Part shown: piece by piece, positions 9,188 to 17,162 of the stretch
Layout of the letters: each line of letters begins with the position of its first letter
How positions within the stretch are numbered: the first letter of the stretch is position 1
Assembly (NCBI GenBank): GCA_049116335.1
Contig: JAGDYZ010000001.1
Span: forward strand, 105,744-169,743
From: CANMIH01 sp049116335
Lineage (GTDB): Bacteria; Pseudomonadota; Alphaproteobacteria; Rhodobacterales; Rhodobacteraceae
Length of the DNA stretch: 64,000 bases
Reading direction: 5' to 3'
Program-made: the position numbers and the translations under genes
The notes under the pieces: model-generated
What the model was told of the DNA's origin: nothing
The model's input: the letters and a program-made list of their open reading frames with translations, nothing else
The model's database searches: none

Positions 9188-9983
9188 CATGATTTACTCC
9201 ATTCGGGATCTGCGCCTAAGCTTTCCCGACCTCGCCAATAAACCGCTCTTTGGGGCGGCGCCCCGGGTTGAGGTTCTCAAAGGCATTAGCTTTGACGTGC
9301 CGCGCGGCGATGTTCTGGGCATTGTCGGTGGCTCGGGGTCGGGCAAGTCAACGCTGGGCCGGACCATGCTGCGGTTGCTTGAACCCGATGCGGGTCAGAT
9401 TGTGTTTGATGGGCGGGACATCACCCATCTGAGTGAAACTGACCTGCGTCCGCTGCGTCGCCGGTTTCAGATGATCTTTCAGGATCCGATGTCGTCGCTG
9501 AATCCACGCCTGACGGTGGGCCGGATCATCGCCGGGCCGATTGCGCTTCATGGGTTTGATGATGTCTGGGACCGGGTCAGGCAGGCGCTGGACAATGTCG
9601 GCCTGCCGCAAAACTTTGCATCGCGCTATCCCCATGAGCTGTCCGGAGGTCAGCGCCAGCGGGTTGGCATTGCGCGATCCATCGCTGTTGAGCCGGATTT
9701 CATTCTGGCGGATGAAATCGTCTCCGGTCTGGATGTGTCGTCACAGGCGCAGGTGCTCAATCTGCTGGAAAGGCTGGTGGCAGATCTGGGTCTTACCCTT
9801 GGATTTGTCAGTCACGATCTCTCCGTTGTGCGCCGTCTGTGTAGCCACATCTTGGTGCTGCATCACGGTGAAGTGGTGGAGAGTGCCGCCACCAAACAGG
9901 TTTTTGAGGCCCCAGCGGCTGACTACACACAATCCCTGCTGGAAGCCATTCCGCTGCCTGATCCGACGCAGGTCTGGTTCTAA
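9180..9983 (+). CDS. ABC importer ATP-binding protein, DppF/OppF type
   Basis: A 267-residue ATPase with Walker A (GGSGSGKST), Q-loop region (MIFQDPMSSLNPR), signature LSGGQRQR, Walker B (FILADEIVSGLD, with isoleucine where proline is usual after the catalytic Glu) and switch loop FVSHDLSVV. I use the ATG at 9180, which overlaps the upstream ATPase end; a longer in-frame reading would run into that gene. The DppD/DppF pair completes a five-part importer. Two hairpins follow its stop at 9998-10048. The E-I replacement of the usual E-P is seen in some Dpp-type ATPases and is not expected to abolish activity. Confidence 0.92.
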   Translation: MSDMIYSIRDLRLSFPDLANKPLFGAAPRVEVLKGISFDVPRGDVLGIVGGSGSGKSTLGRTMLRLLEPDAGQIVFDGRDITHLSETDLRPLRRRFQMIFQDPMSSLNPRLTVGRIIAGPIALHGFDDVWDRVRQALDNVGLPQNFASRYPHELSGGQRQRVGIARSIAVEPDFILADEIVSGLDVSSQAQVLNLLERLVADLGLTLGFVSHDLSVVRRLCSHILVLHHGEVVESAATKQVFEAPAADYTQSLLEAIPLPDPTQVWF

Positions 9984-9997
9984 TCGCGCCAAAGTTT

Positions 9998-10048
9998 CAC
10001 ACCCCAAGTTGGGTGTGGCCGAACACTCTGCGCCCGACCGTGTTCGGC
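9998..10048 (+). terminator. Two tandem perfect hairpins after the importer operon
   Basis: The first hairpin pairs CACACCC (9998-10004) with GGGTGTG (10011-10017) over a 6-base loop. The second pairs GCCGAACAC (10018-10026) with GTGTTCGGC (10040-10048) over 13 bases. They abut directly. No T-run follows, so they may act as a Rho-assisted terminator or 3'-end stabiliser for the Dpp-type operon rather than a classical intrinsic terminator. Confidence 0.55.
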
Positions 10049-10064
10049 GATGTCTGCTTGACGT

Positions 10065-10091
10065 TATGTGTTTTATATAATTAAAAACATA
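10065..10091. promoter_or_regulatory. Candidate GntR operator in front of the sugar operon
   Basis: A 27-base AT-rich inverted repeat: left arm TATGTGTTTT (10065-10074), right arm TTAAAAACATA ending at 10091; the arms match at 8 of 10 positions. The right arm contains AATTAAAAACAT, which recurs exactly at 13193-13204 in front of the importer genes of the same cluster. It lies 48 bases before the UxaB-like gene and is the best candidate site for the GntR regulator encoded at 12225-13130. Confidence 0.5.
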
Positions 10092-10138
10092 CAACATGAA
10101 ATGCTGACCATCTATTGGCTCCACGGAAAGGACAGAGC

Positions 10139-11251
10139 GTGCAACCCACACCGATTCTCCAGTTCGGCACCAGCCGATTTCTTCAGGCCCACGCCGATCT
10201 CTTCCTCTCCCAGGCCATAGAGGCGGGACAAAACGTTGGGCCGATCACCGTGGTCCAAAGCTCAGGCGATCCGGCGCGCGCCAAACGTCTAAGCGCCCTT
10301 GCCGGGTCTTTCCCGGTCAGGATCGAAGGTCTTGTTGACGGGACACGCCTTCAGGAAACGATTGCCGTCACAAGCATCACCAGAACTTTGTCGACAGCTT
10401 TGGATTGGGATGAGGTGGTCCGGGTCTTTGTTGAAGAGGCGGAAATTATTTTGTCCAACACCGGCGACGCGGGCTTTGCACCACAGGCAAGTGACGCCGG
10501 TCCGAAGTTTGATCAATCCATGTCATACCCGGCTAAGCTGAAGCACCTATTGCACCTGCGATTTGCCGCCGGAGCTTCGCCGATCCAGATCATGCCGATG
10601 GAGCTGATTGCAGACAACGGAAACGCCCTAAAGGCCCGGGTTCTGGAGCTTTCCACCGAGGATGCTCCTGAGTTCCGAACCTATCTGGAACAGGATGTCA
10701 TCTGGGTGAATTCACTGGTGGATCGCATCGTGTCCCAGCCCCTGGAGCCGGCAGGGGCGGTGGCGGAACCCTATGCGCTCTGGGCTATCGAAGACCAGCC
10801 GGGGCTTACCCTTCCCTGTGTGCATCCGTCGGTGCAGGTTGTTCCGACATTGGCGGAGATTGAAACACTTAAATTGTTTGTTCTCAACCTCGGACACACG
10901 GTTCTAGCGGACCGTTGGCTGCGCCGTCAGGGGGCTTTGGATGTTCTGGTGCGTGAGGTGATGGAAGATGCAGATGAAGTTACACAGCTAAGACAGCTGC
11001 TCCAAACCGAAGTGCGCCCTGCTTTTGTTCTAGCCGGTCAATCAGACGCGTTTGATACCTATGTCGACACAACCTTTGAACGCTTTTCGAACCCCTTTCT
11101 GGATCACAAAATCGCGGATATTGCCCAGAACCACAGCCAAAAGGTGGCGCGCCGGATCGAGGCGATGCTGCTTTGGGCCACACAGCAGGGAGACACCTCA
11201 CCAAAACCGGTGTTGGCCGAGATTGTGGCGCGGAACTTGGAAGCCGTATGA
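10139..11251 (+). CDS. Mannitol dehydrogenase-family reductase (UxaB/UxuB-like hexuronate reductase)
   Basis: A 370-residue member of the mannitol dehydrogenase family, which includes tagaturonate reductase (UxaB) and fructuronate reductase (UxuB). The N-terminal ILQFGTSRFLQAHADLF is the family's NAD-binding entry (usually FGxGxFxRAH), and the later block FVLNLGHTVLADRW fits the C-terminal helical domain; a typical lysine-based catalytic region could not be pinned by eye. I chose the GTG at 10139 because GGAAAGGA stands six to seven bases upstream; a TTG at 10115 would be the only longer start. Length is shorter than E. coli UxaB (483). The gene is coupled by ATGA to the aldo-keto reductase. 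With the zinc dehydrogenase at 16146 it could convert a hexuronate (tagaturonate or fructuronate) into an aldonate; this is inference. Confidence 0.75.
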   Translation: MQPTPILQFGTSRFLQAHADLFLSQAIEAGQNVGPITVVQSSGDPARAKRLSALAGSFPVRIEGLVDGTRLQETIAVTSITRTLSTALDWDEVVRVFVEEAEIILSNTGDAGFAPQASDAGPKFDQSMSYPAKLKHLLHLRFAAGASPIQIMPMELIADNGNALKARVLELSTEDAPEFRTYLEQDVIWVNSLVDRIVSQPLEPAGAVAEPYALWAIEDQPGLTLPCVHPSVQVVPTLAEIETLKLFVLNLGHTVLADRWLRRQGALDVLVREVMEDADEVTQLRQLLQTEVRPAFVLAGQSDAFDTYVDTTFERFSNPFLDHKIADIAQNHSQKVARRIEAMLLWATQQGDTSPKPVLAEIVARNLEAV

Positions 11252-12228
11252 TGGATATGAAGGTGAACCGAGTGGGGCAGACAGATGTCTCAGTGACCTC
11301 CCTGTCTCTGGGCGGCGCGAGCCTCGGCAATTTGGGTCAGGTGGTCAGCGATGTAGATGCGAACGCGGTCTTGCAACACGCTTGGTCGGCGGGCATCCGG
11401 TATTTTGACACGGCGCCGCATTATGGGCGTGGCCTGTCAGAGCAGCGCATGGGCGCGTTTCTCAAGGCCAGACCCCGTGAAGATTTTGTCTTGTCCACCA
11501 AGGTCGGTCGTGTCCTGTCACCGGGGCCGCAGCTTAAAGAAGCGGACGGGTTTATCGAACCTTTGCCAAATTCGGTGCACTATGACTACTCGGCTGATGG
11601 CATTCTGGAAAGTTTTGAAGCCAGCTGCGCCCGGCTTGGCACCTCCAAAATCGATATCGTCTTTGTGCACGACATTGGTGATTACACGCACGGGTCCACA
11701 GAAGGCGCTGGGCACCTGGAGGCGCTTCTGGGATCAGGCATAGCGGCGTTGCAGCGGCTCAAGCAGGCCGGGCGGATTGGGGCCATTGGATTGGGTGTCA
11801 ACGAGTGTCAAATCTGCATCGAGGTGATGAAACACACTCCTTTGGACGTGATCTTGCTGGCAGGGCGATTGACCCTTTTGGACCGAACGGCCGAAGCGGC
11901 GCTGTTGGATCTCTGCGCGGCGCAGGGCACCAGTCTCGTCTTGGGAGGCATTTTCAACTCGGGCATACTGGCAACCGGCCCAACGCCGAATGCGTGGTTT
12001 GATTACGCTCCGGCAGAGACCGAGATCATTGAGAAGGTCACGGCGTTGCAGGACCAAGCCAATGAGGTGGGCCTGACGCTAGCGGAGGCCGCGTTGCAGT
12101 TTGCACTGCGCCATCCTGCGGCCTGTTCGGTCCTGCTTGGAACGGGCAAGATACGATCCTTGCAGCGCAATCTGGATGCAGCAGCGCTTCAAATCTCAGG
12201 TCAGGCATTGGAGTTTGTGACAACCTAG
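11248..12228 (+). CDS. Aldo-keto reductase, D-threo-aldose 1-dehydrogenase / L-fucose (L-galactose) dehydrogenase type
   Basis: A 326-residue TIM-barrel oxidoreductase. The aldo-keto reductase catalytic set can be seen: Asp54 and Tyr59 in YFDTAPHYG, Lys85 in LSTKVGR and His141 in VFVHDIGD. The long insertion after SPGPQLKEADGF and the overall order resemble the D-threo-aldose 1-dehydrogenase group that oxidises L-fucose, L-galactose and D-arabinose to their lactones with NAD(P). The ATG overlaps the upstream stop (ATGA), and the stop overlaps the convergent GntR gene stop by 4 nt. A second in-frame ATG lies one codon on. In this cluster it is the natural first oxidation step for an imported aldose. 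The exact sugar is inferred. Confidence 0.82.
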   Translation: MMDMKVNRVGQTDVSVTSLSLGGASLGNLGQVVSDVDANAVLQHAWSAGIRYFDTAPHYGRGLSEQRMGAFLKARPREDFVLSTKVGRVLSPGPQLKEADGFIEPLPNSVHYDYSADGILESFEASCARLGTSKIDIVFVHDIGDYTHGSTEGAGHLEALLGSGIAALQRLKQAGRIGAIGLGVNECQICIEVMKHTPLDVILLAGRLTLLDRTAEAALLDLCAAQGTSLVLGGIFNSGILATGPTPNAWFDYAPAETEIIEKVTALQDQANEVGLTLAEAALQFALRHPAACSVLLGTGKIRSLQRNLDAAALQISGQALEFVTT

Positions 12229-13130
12229 CTCGCGTGGTGGTGGGTCTGAAGAGAGGTCAGCAGGGTCTGTTTTGACGTGGCCAGATGGCGGCGTGCAGCG
12301 GCTTCGGCCTTGTCCGCGTCCCGGCTCCGCAACGCATCGATAAGCGTCAGATGTTCTTGAATGGCGCTTTCGTTGCGCTCTCGTTCGTTGGATTTGTTCC
12401 ATTGAAAATGGTAGTGAAACACCAGCGAAATGATCTTCTGAAACTCTTTGACAAACCGATTTGAAACCACCCCGTTGATTGCAGCATGAAACTTTTCATC
12501 TAGCGGAGAAAAGTCGTGGAAATCGGCATCGATGCGGGTGAGCAATACCAGATGTTCCTGCTCAAGCGCATCCAGTTGCGCCCAGATGTCGTGCTCAGGG
12601 GGCAGGGCGGCCAGCTGACGCACCGAGTTCAGTTCCAACACAGTTCGAAAGTCTGACAGCTCAACCGCATAGTCGGTCGTAAACCCATCCAGCACCCAGC
12701 CACCGCGCGGCCGACGCACAACGATGCCAAACCGGCTGAGCGAGGATAAGAATTCTTGCAACGTATGTGTGGCGACAGAAAACTCCTTGGAAAGCTGCGC
12801 GACATTCAGCGCGGTGCCTGGCGGAACGTCCATGCGCAGCACCCAATCCAGAAAACGGCTTTCCAGTTCTTCTAGGCTGAGCAAGACCGGTGGGCCTTCT
12901 AAACGGTCTGCGGGTCTGGACCGGCGTCTGATGATCTTCTCGCGGCCATCTAGTGCGATGATTGCTTGCTCATCCAATCGGGCCAGCGCGCTGCGGATCA
13001 CCGTGCGGCTTACGTCCAACTGGGCGGACAGAGCATTTTCAGAGGGTAGAAAATAACCAACTTTCAAAGAGTCGCAAAGATCTAGAAGCTGATTATGTGC
13101 CTCAACGAAGCGTGTGTTTGTCCGAGCCAT
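12225..13130 (-). CDS. GntR-family transcriptional regulator (FCD-type)
   Basis: A 301-residue regulator. The N-terminal winged helix spans about residues 10-65 (LKVGYFLPSENALSAQLDVSRTVIRSALARL), followed by a middle segment that looks like a second helix-turn-helix-like region (LSKEFSVATHTLQEFLSSLSRFG, residues about 105-130) and an all-helical FCD ligand-binding domain with the metal-binding type residues DFHDFSPLDEKFHAAI. This two-wing layout makes it longer than usual FadR-type proteins (about 230-250). It is divergent from the importer genes and convergent, with a 4-nt overlap, to the aldo-keto reductase, so it sits inside the sugar cluster it probably controls. Candidate sites are at 10065-10091 and 13165-13204. 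Confidence 0.88.
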   Translation of the reverse strand: MARTNTRFVEAHNQLLDLCDSLKVGYFLPSENALSAQLDVSRTVIRSALARLDEQAIIALDGREKIIRRRSRPADRLEGPPVLLSLEELESRFLDWVLRMDVPPGTALNVAQLSKEFSVATHTLQEFLSSLSRFGIVVRRPRGGWVLDGFTTDYAVELSDFRTVLELNSVRQLAALPPEHDIWAQLDALEQEHLVLLTRIDADFHDFSPLDEKFHAAINGVVSNRFVKEFQKIISLVFHYHFQWNKSNERERNESAIQEHLTLIDALRSRDADKAEAAARRHLATSKQTLLTSLQTHHHAS

Positions 13131-13164
13131 ACCGCGTGTTGGTCCTCATAATGTCATCGCCTGT

Positions 13165-13204
13165 ATATATGTTTTTTTGAGATGTTCAAAAAAATTAAAA
13201 ACAT
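13165..13204. promoter_or_regulatory. Candidate GntR operator between regulator and importer genes
   Basis: AT-rich tract with ATATATGTTTTTTT (13165-13178) and AATTAAAAACAT (13193-13204) as facing arms: ATGTTTTT on the left pairs with AAAAACAT on the right. The right arm is identical over 12 bases to the one at 10079-10090. A further related ATGTTTATTATTATTAAAGACA block begins near 13229. Both units of the sugar cluster therefore carry the same element, as expected of targets of one regulator. Confidence 0.5.
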
Positions 13205-13281
13205 TTGACGCGGGAAAATCCCACTATATGTTTATTATTATTAAAGACAGAAAGCGTCTTTAAAGGGGAGAGAAGAACACC

Positions 13282-14322
13282 ATGTCCGACCACCAAAGCA
13301 GCTCTAAAATGCGGCTCTCACCAACCGGGTTGGGATTGCGCCTTGTGCCCTCTGGCATCGGTTTGCACAAGCTGTCCGCTTTATTGACCTTGGTGCTGTT
13401 GATTGTCGTCTTCTCTTTCACAAGCCCGGCGTTTCTGACGATGAACAATGGTTTGACAGTGCTTCTGCAGACCTCTGTGATCGGATTGCTAGCGATCGGC
13501 ATGACCCTGGTAATCATCACCGGCGGCATCGATCTGAGTGTTGGTTCTGTGTTGGCCCTGTCCGGGGTGGTTGCGGGTTTGACGATCAAGGCGGGCCTGC
13601 CGATCTTGCCCGCAATGGCTTTGGGGATCGCTGCGGGCGCGCTCTGTGGTTTTCTCAATGGTCTGGTCATCACCAAAATGCGGATCACGCCGTTTGTCGC
13701 CACCTTGGGGATGATGATGATTGCCCGGGGTGTGGCCTTGCAGCTTACCGGTGCCGCGCCGATCAGCCGTCTAGGTGATGCGTTTGGCACCCTGGGCAAT
13801 GGCTCGTTCTTTCGCATCGTTGAGATGCAGGCAAACGGGTTTCCCAAGGTTGTCTTCCCCGGCATCCCCTATCCGGCTGTGTTGCTGATTGTGATGGCCC
13901 TCGCCGGTGGCTTTCTGCTCCAGCGTCGCCAGATAGGCCGCCATATCTTTTCGGTCGGGTCCAACGAAGAAGCCGCGCGCCTGTCGGGTGTGAATGTCGA
14001 CCGTACCAAAATCTGGGCCTACACCGCGTCAGGTGCCCTGGCCGGGCTGGCCGGCATGGTTTTGATGTCTCGGCTGGTCACGGTGCAACCCAACGAAGGC
14101 GTCATGTATGAACTCGACGCCATCGCCGCCTCTGTCATCGGCGGGGCGTCGTTGATGGGCGGGGTCGGCGGCATCTCGGGGAGCATGATTGGCGCCTTTA
14201 TCATTGGGGTGCTCCGCAATGGCCTGAACATGGCCGGAACCTCTGCCTTCATTCAGCAGATCATCATCGGGGTCGTCGTCATCGGCGCGGTCTACATCGA
14301 TCAGATCCGCAACCGCAACTAA
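13282..14322 (+). CDS. Sugar ABC importer permease, RbsC/FrcC type
   Basis: A 346-residue permease of the ribose/xylose/fructose class, with about eight to ten membrane segments and the family signatures IDLSVGSVLALSGV and GSNEEAARLSGVNVDRTKIWAY. The start has a good purine-rich site (GGGGAGAGAAGAA). It is the first gene of the importer operon, ahead of the binding protein and ATPase, which is the reverse of the frcBCA order. N-terminus has an extra soluble stretch of about 35 residues before the first helix. It should form a homodimeric pathway with the ATPase at 15364. Confidence 0.93.
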   Translation: MSDHQSSSKMRLSPTGLGLRLVPSGIGLHKLSALLTLVLLIVVFSFTSPAFLTMNNGLTVLLQTSVIGLLAIGMTLVIITGGIDLSVGSVLALSGVVAGLTIKAGLPILPAMALGIAAGALCGFLNGLVITKMRITPFVATLGMMMIARGVALQLTGAAPISRLGDAFGTLGNGSFFRIVEMQANGFPKVVFPGIPYPAVLLIVMALAGGFLLQRRQIGRHIFSVGSNEEAARLSGVNVDRTKIWAYTASGALAGLAGMVLMSRLVTVQPNEGVMYELDAIAASVIGGASLMGGVGGISGSMIGAFIIGVLRNGLNMAGTSAFIQQIIIGVVVIGAVYIDQIRNRN

Positions 14323-14363
14323 CAAAAAATACAAAGAAAACGATCTTCTAACGGGAGGAAACC

Positions 14364-15302
14364 ATGAAGACATTTTTCACAACCGCGCTGGTCACCGGCC
14401 TGCTCGTAACCACGGCCACCGTGGCCTCCGCAGGCGAAATTGCGGTGATTGTCAAAACCACAAACTCCAGCTTCTGGCAGAATGTGAACAAAGGCGCCTC
14501 TGCGGCCATCGAAGGCCACAGCGAACATACCATGACCTTCAATGGCCCCGCCGCTGAATCCGAGATCGCCGCGCAGGTTGCTCTGGTCGAAAACGCCATC
14601 AACCGTGGTGTGTCCGGTATCGTTCTCGCCCCCTCCGACCCCGACGCTCTGGCCCCGGTTGTGAAGCGCGCCTATGAGAGCGGCATTCCGGTTGCGATCA
14701 TCGACAGCGGACTGGCAGAGGGCAGCGAAGCCAACTACCAGACTTTCCTCTCCACCGACAATTGCGCCGCGGGCAAGCAGGCCGCGCAAATGATGATCGA
14801 TGACGCGGGCACCACAGGCAAAGTGGCGGTGATGTCCTACGTTGCAGGCGTCGGGTCGGAAATTGGCCGCGTTGGGTGTTTTGTCGACCATATCGGCGCG
14901 AACTCTAAGCTCGAAATTGTCGGCCCGTTCTATTCGCAGTCTCAGATGGCAACAGCCCTGAACCAGACCACTGATATTCTGGCAGCAAACGAATTGGTGG
15001 GGATCTTTGGTGCAAATGAGCCAACTGCCATCGGTATGGGCCGCGCGATTGAGCAGGCCGGAAAAGCAGGTCAGCTGACGGCCATCGGTTTTGACGGCAA
15101 TTCTGACCTGCAGGACATGGTCAAAAGCGGAACCTTGCTGACAACTGCGGTTCAGGGATCGTTTCAGATGGGCGAGCTGGGTGTAAACGCCATCGCCGAT
15201 ATTCTGGCTGGGAACGAAGTCACCGACTTCATCGACACCGGCGTTGTCATGGTCACCAAAGACAACATCGACACCCCTGTCGCCCAGAACGTTCTCTACT
15301 AA
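14364..15302 (+). CDS. Sugar ABC importer periplasmic binding protein, RbsB type
   Basis: A 312-residue periplasmic binding protein. A Sec signal peptide is clear (MKTFFTTALVTGLLVTTATVASA, cleavage near residue 23). The mature domain has the two-lobed peripla_BP_4 pattern, starting GEIAVIVKTTNSSFWQNV and with the ribose-type landmarks GIVLAPSDPDALAPVVKRA, IIDSGL, and GIFGANEPTAIGMGRAI. A GGGAGGAAA site precedes the ATG. Preferred ligands in this class are pentoses and hexoses. A perfect hairpin follows directly at 15311, which commonly boosts binding-protein mRNA over the downstream genes. Confidence 0.93.
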   Translation: MKTFFTTALVTGLLVTTATVASAGEIAVIVKTTNSSFWQNVNKGASAAIEGHSEHTMTFNGPAAESEIAAQVALVENAINRGVSGIVLAPSDPDALAPVVKRAYESGIPVAIIDSGLAEGSEANYQTFLSTDNCAAGKQAAQMMIDDAGTTGKVAVMSYVAGVGSEIGRVGCFVDHIGANSKLEIVGPFYSQSQMATALNQTTDILAANELVGIFGANEPTAIGMGRAIEQAGKAGQLTAIGFDGNSDLQDMVKSGTLLTTAVQGSFQMGELGVNAIADILAGNEVTDFIDTGVVMVTKDNIDTPVAQNVLY

Positions 15303-15310
15303 CAGGCATT

Positions 15311-15338
15311 GGGTCAGCGGGTGGTGATCCGCTGACCC
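15311..15338 (+). terminator. Intra-operon hairpin after the binding protein gene
   Basis: GGGTCAGCGG (15311-15320) pairs perfectly with CCGCTGACCC (15329-15338) over an 8-base loop. There is no T-run. It lies between the binding protein and ATPase genes, where such stems protect the upstream message or attenuate the downstream one. A similar stem occurs after the binding protein of the Ugp-like operon at 45528. Confidence 0.65.
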
Positions 15339-15363
15339 AAACTCATCCCGATTGGACGAATTT

Positions 15364-16149
15364 ATGTTGGACGTGACCGCCCAAAACGCGCCTTTGGTGC
15401 ACATGTCAGAGATCTACAAACACTTCGGTGGCATCCATGCGGTTGAAGGGGTGTCGGTTGATCTCTATCCCGGCGAAGTTGTTGGCGTTCTCGGCCACAA
15501 CGGCGCGGGAAAATCCTGCCTGATGCGGATCCTGTCCGGGGCTATGCTCCCAAGCGGTGGCAAGATCTTCGTGAACGGTGAACAGGCGGATCTGAAATCT
15601 CCGCAAGATGCCAAGGCCTATGGGATAGAAACGATCTACCAGACCCTGGCTCTGGCCAATCATCTGGATGCGGCGCAGAATTTGTTTCTTGGGCGCGAGC
15701 TGAAAACCCGGTTTGGCAATCTTGATGACACGCGGATGCAGTCTGAGGCCCAAGAGGCCCTGCGCCAGCTGAACCCCAACTTCCGCAACCTGAAAGACCC
15801 TGTGGCCAAACTGTCTGGTGGCCAGCGGCAGGTGATCGCCATCGCCCGCGCCATCTATTTTCAGGCCAAGGTTCTGATCATGGATGAACCGACAGCGGCG
15901 CTTGGCCCCTCCGAAACCGCTATGGTCGCGGATCTGACCATGCGGTTGAAAAATGAAGGGATCGGCATCTTTCTGATCAGTCACGACATGCATGATGTGT
16001 TTGATCTGTGTGACCGGGTGATGGTGATGAACAAAGGCCGAAATGTTGGCGCGTTCCGGATAGAAGACGTCAACAAAGACGACATCCTAAGCCTGATTGT
16101 CAAAGGTGCACTGCCAGACAATTGGACGCCACGAGGAGGCTCCAAATGA
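15364..16149 (+). CDS. Sugar ABC importer ATP-binding protein, single-domain FrcA type
   Basis: A 261-residue ATPase with Walker A (GHNGAGKSC, about residues 44-52), signature LSGGQRQV, Walker B (VLIMDEPTAAL) and switch histidine in LISHDMHDV. It has one ATPase domain, like FrcA, not the duplicated about 500-residue RbsA form, so a homodimer is expected. The start ATG at 15364 has a weak ribosome site; a TTG at 15352 is an alternative. Its end overlaps the zinc dehydrogenase start by 4 nt (ATGA). Confidence 0.9.
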   Translation: MLDVTAQNAPLVHMSEIYKHFGGIHAVEGVSVDLYPGEVVGVLGHNGAGKSCLMRILSGAMLPSGGKIFVNGEQADLKSPQDAKAYGIETIYQTLALANHLDAAQNLFLGRELKTRFGNLDDTRMQSEAQEALRQLNPNFRNLKDPVAKLSGGQRQVIAIARAIYFQAKVLIMDEPTAALGPSETAMVADLTMRLKNEGIGIFLISHDMHDVFDLCDRVMVMNKGRNVGAFRIEDVNKDDILSLIVKGALPDNWTPRGGSK

Positions 16150-17162
16150 GCGGCGATATGATGCGCGCGGGCGTGGTGGTTGCACCGGGACATTTCGCAA
16201 TTGAGCCCCGAGCCGCTGTTGCGGAGGTGCCCGAGGGCTGGGTGCTTATCGACATTTCCGCGGTGGGCCTGTGCGGCACGGATTATCATATTCTCGAAGG
16301 CAAACATCCTTTTTTAAACTACCCCCGCGTGATCGGTCACGAATTGAGTGGCCGGGTCGCACGCGACGGGGCCGGATGGTCTGCGGGCGACAAAGTTCTG
16401 ATAAATCCCTATCTGTCTTGCGGCAAATGTCGTGCCTGTAAGCGGGGAAAACCGAACTGTTGTCGCAATATCGAGGTTCTGGGCGTGCATCGCGACGGCG
16501 GGTTGGTGCCTCAGCTGGTGGTGCCCTCGGAAAACCTGTATCCCGGCGATGGCCTCACTGCGGTTCAGGCCGCAATGGTTGAGTTTCTGGCCATTGGTGC
16601 CCATGCGGTGCAGCGCTCAGGTGTTTCAGAAGGCGACACCGTTTTGGTCACCGGTGTGGGGCCAATAGGTATTGGCACAGCTCTATTTGCCCGTCTCAAA
16701 GGCGCACAGGTGTCTCTGCTCGACCTCAGTGATGAACGTCTCACCATGGCGTCGGATCGGTTTGGGTTCTCTGAAGGGCATCGCAGCATAAACGATGCGC
16801 TACAGGCATCGGGTGGCGAGGGCTATGATATCCTGTTTGACGCCACGGGCCACGCGGGCGCCATCGAGGCGGGGTTTCCGGCCGTGGGCCATGGTGGCAC
16901 TTATGTGCTGGTTAGCGTGGTCAAAGACGATATCACCTTTAACGATCCGGAATTTCACAAGCGTGAGATGCGTCTCATCGGCAGCCGCAATGCGCTGAAA
17001 GCGGATTTTGACTGGGTGATCTCTGCGTTCCGCGACAATCTAATTGATGCCGACGCGCTCTGTTCCAGCGTTTTGACGTTAGACGAGCTTGCGGATCAGT
17101 TTTCGGTCTTGTCTGCCAACCGATCTGATCTGATCAAGGTTGTCGTCAATCTGGACCAGTAA
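16146..17162 (+). CDS. Zinc-dependent alcohol dehydrogenase (L-galactonate/L-gulonate/L-idonate 5-dehydrogenase-like)
   Basis: A 338-residue medium-chain dehydrogenase. Catalytic zinc ligands are visible as Cys43 (GLCGTD), His65 and Glu66 (GHELSG); the structural zinc site is the CGKCRACKRGKPNCC stretch (Cys92, 95, 98 and 105/106). A Rossmann motif follows (VTGVGPIGIGTALFA). The ATG overlaps the ATPase stop and GGAGG stands eight bases upstream. Close relatives oxidise C5 of aldonates such as L-galactonate, L-gulonate or L-idonate. In this cluster it would follow the aldo-keto reductase and feed the UxaB-like reductase. The stop codon is inside the long terminator stem at 17161. Substrate is an inference from context. 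Confidence 0.85.
   Translation: MSGDMMRAGVVVAPGHFAIEPRAAVAEVPEGWVLIDISAVGLCGTDYHILEGKHPFLNYPRVIGHELSGRVARDGAGWSAGDKVLINPYLSCGKCRACKRGKPNCCRNIEVLGVHRDGGLVPQLVVPSENLYPGDGLTAVQAAMVEFLAIGAHAVQRSGVSEGDTVLVTGVGPIGIGTALFARLKGAQVSLLDLSDERLTMASDRFGFSEGHRSINDALQASGGEGYDILFDATGHAGAIEAGFPAVGHGGTYVLVSVVKDDITFNDPEFHKREMRLIGSRNALKADFDWVISAFRDNLIDADALCSSVLTLDELADQFSVLSANRSDLIKVVVNLDQ

Noticed and set aside
14319..15404. Long minus-strand frame of 361 codons opposite the sugar binding protein
   Set aside because: Shadow of the RbsB-type gene; no family features and no ribosome site.
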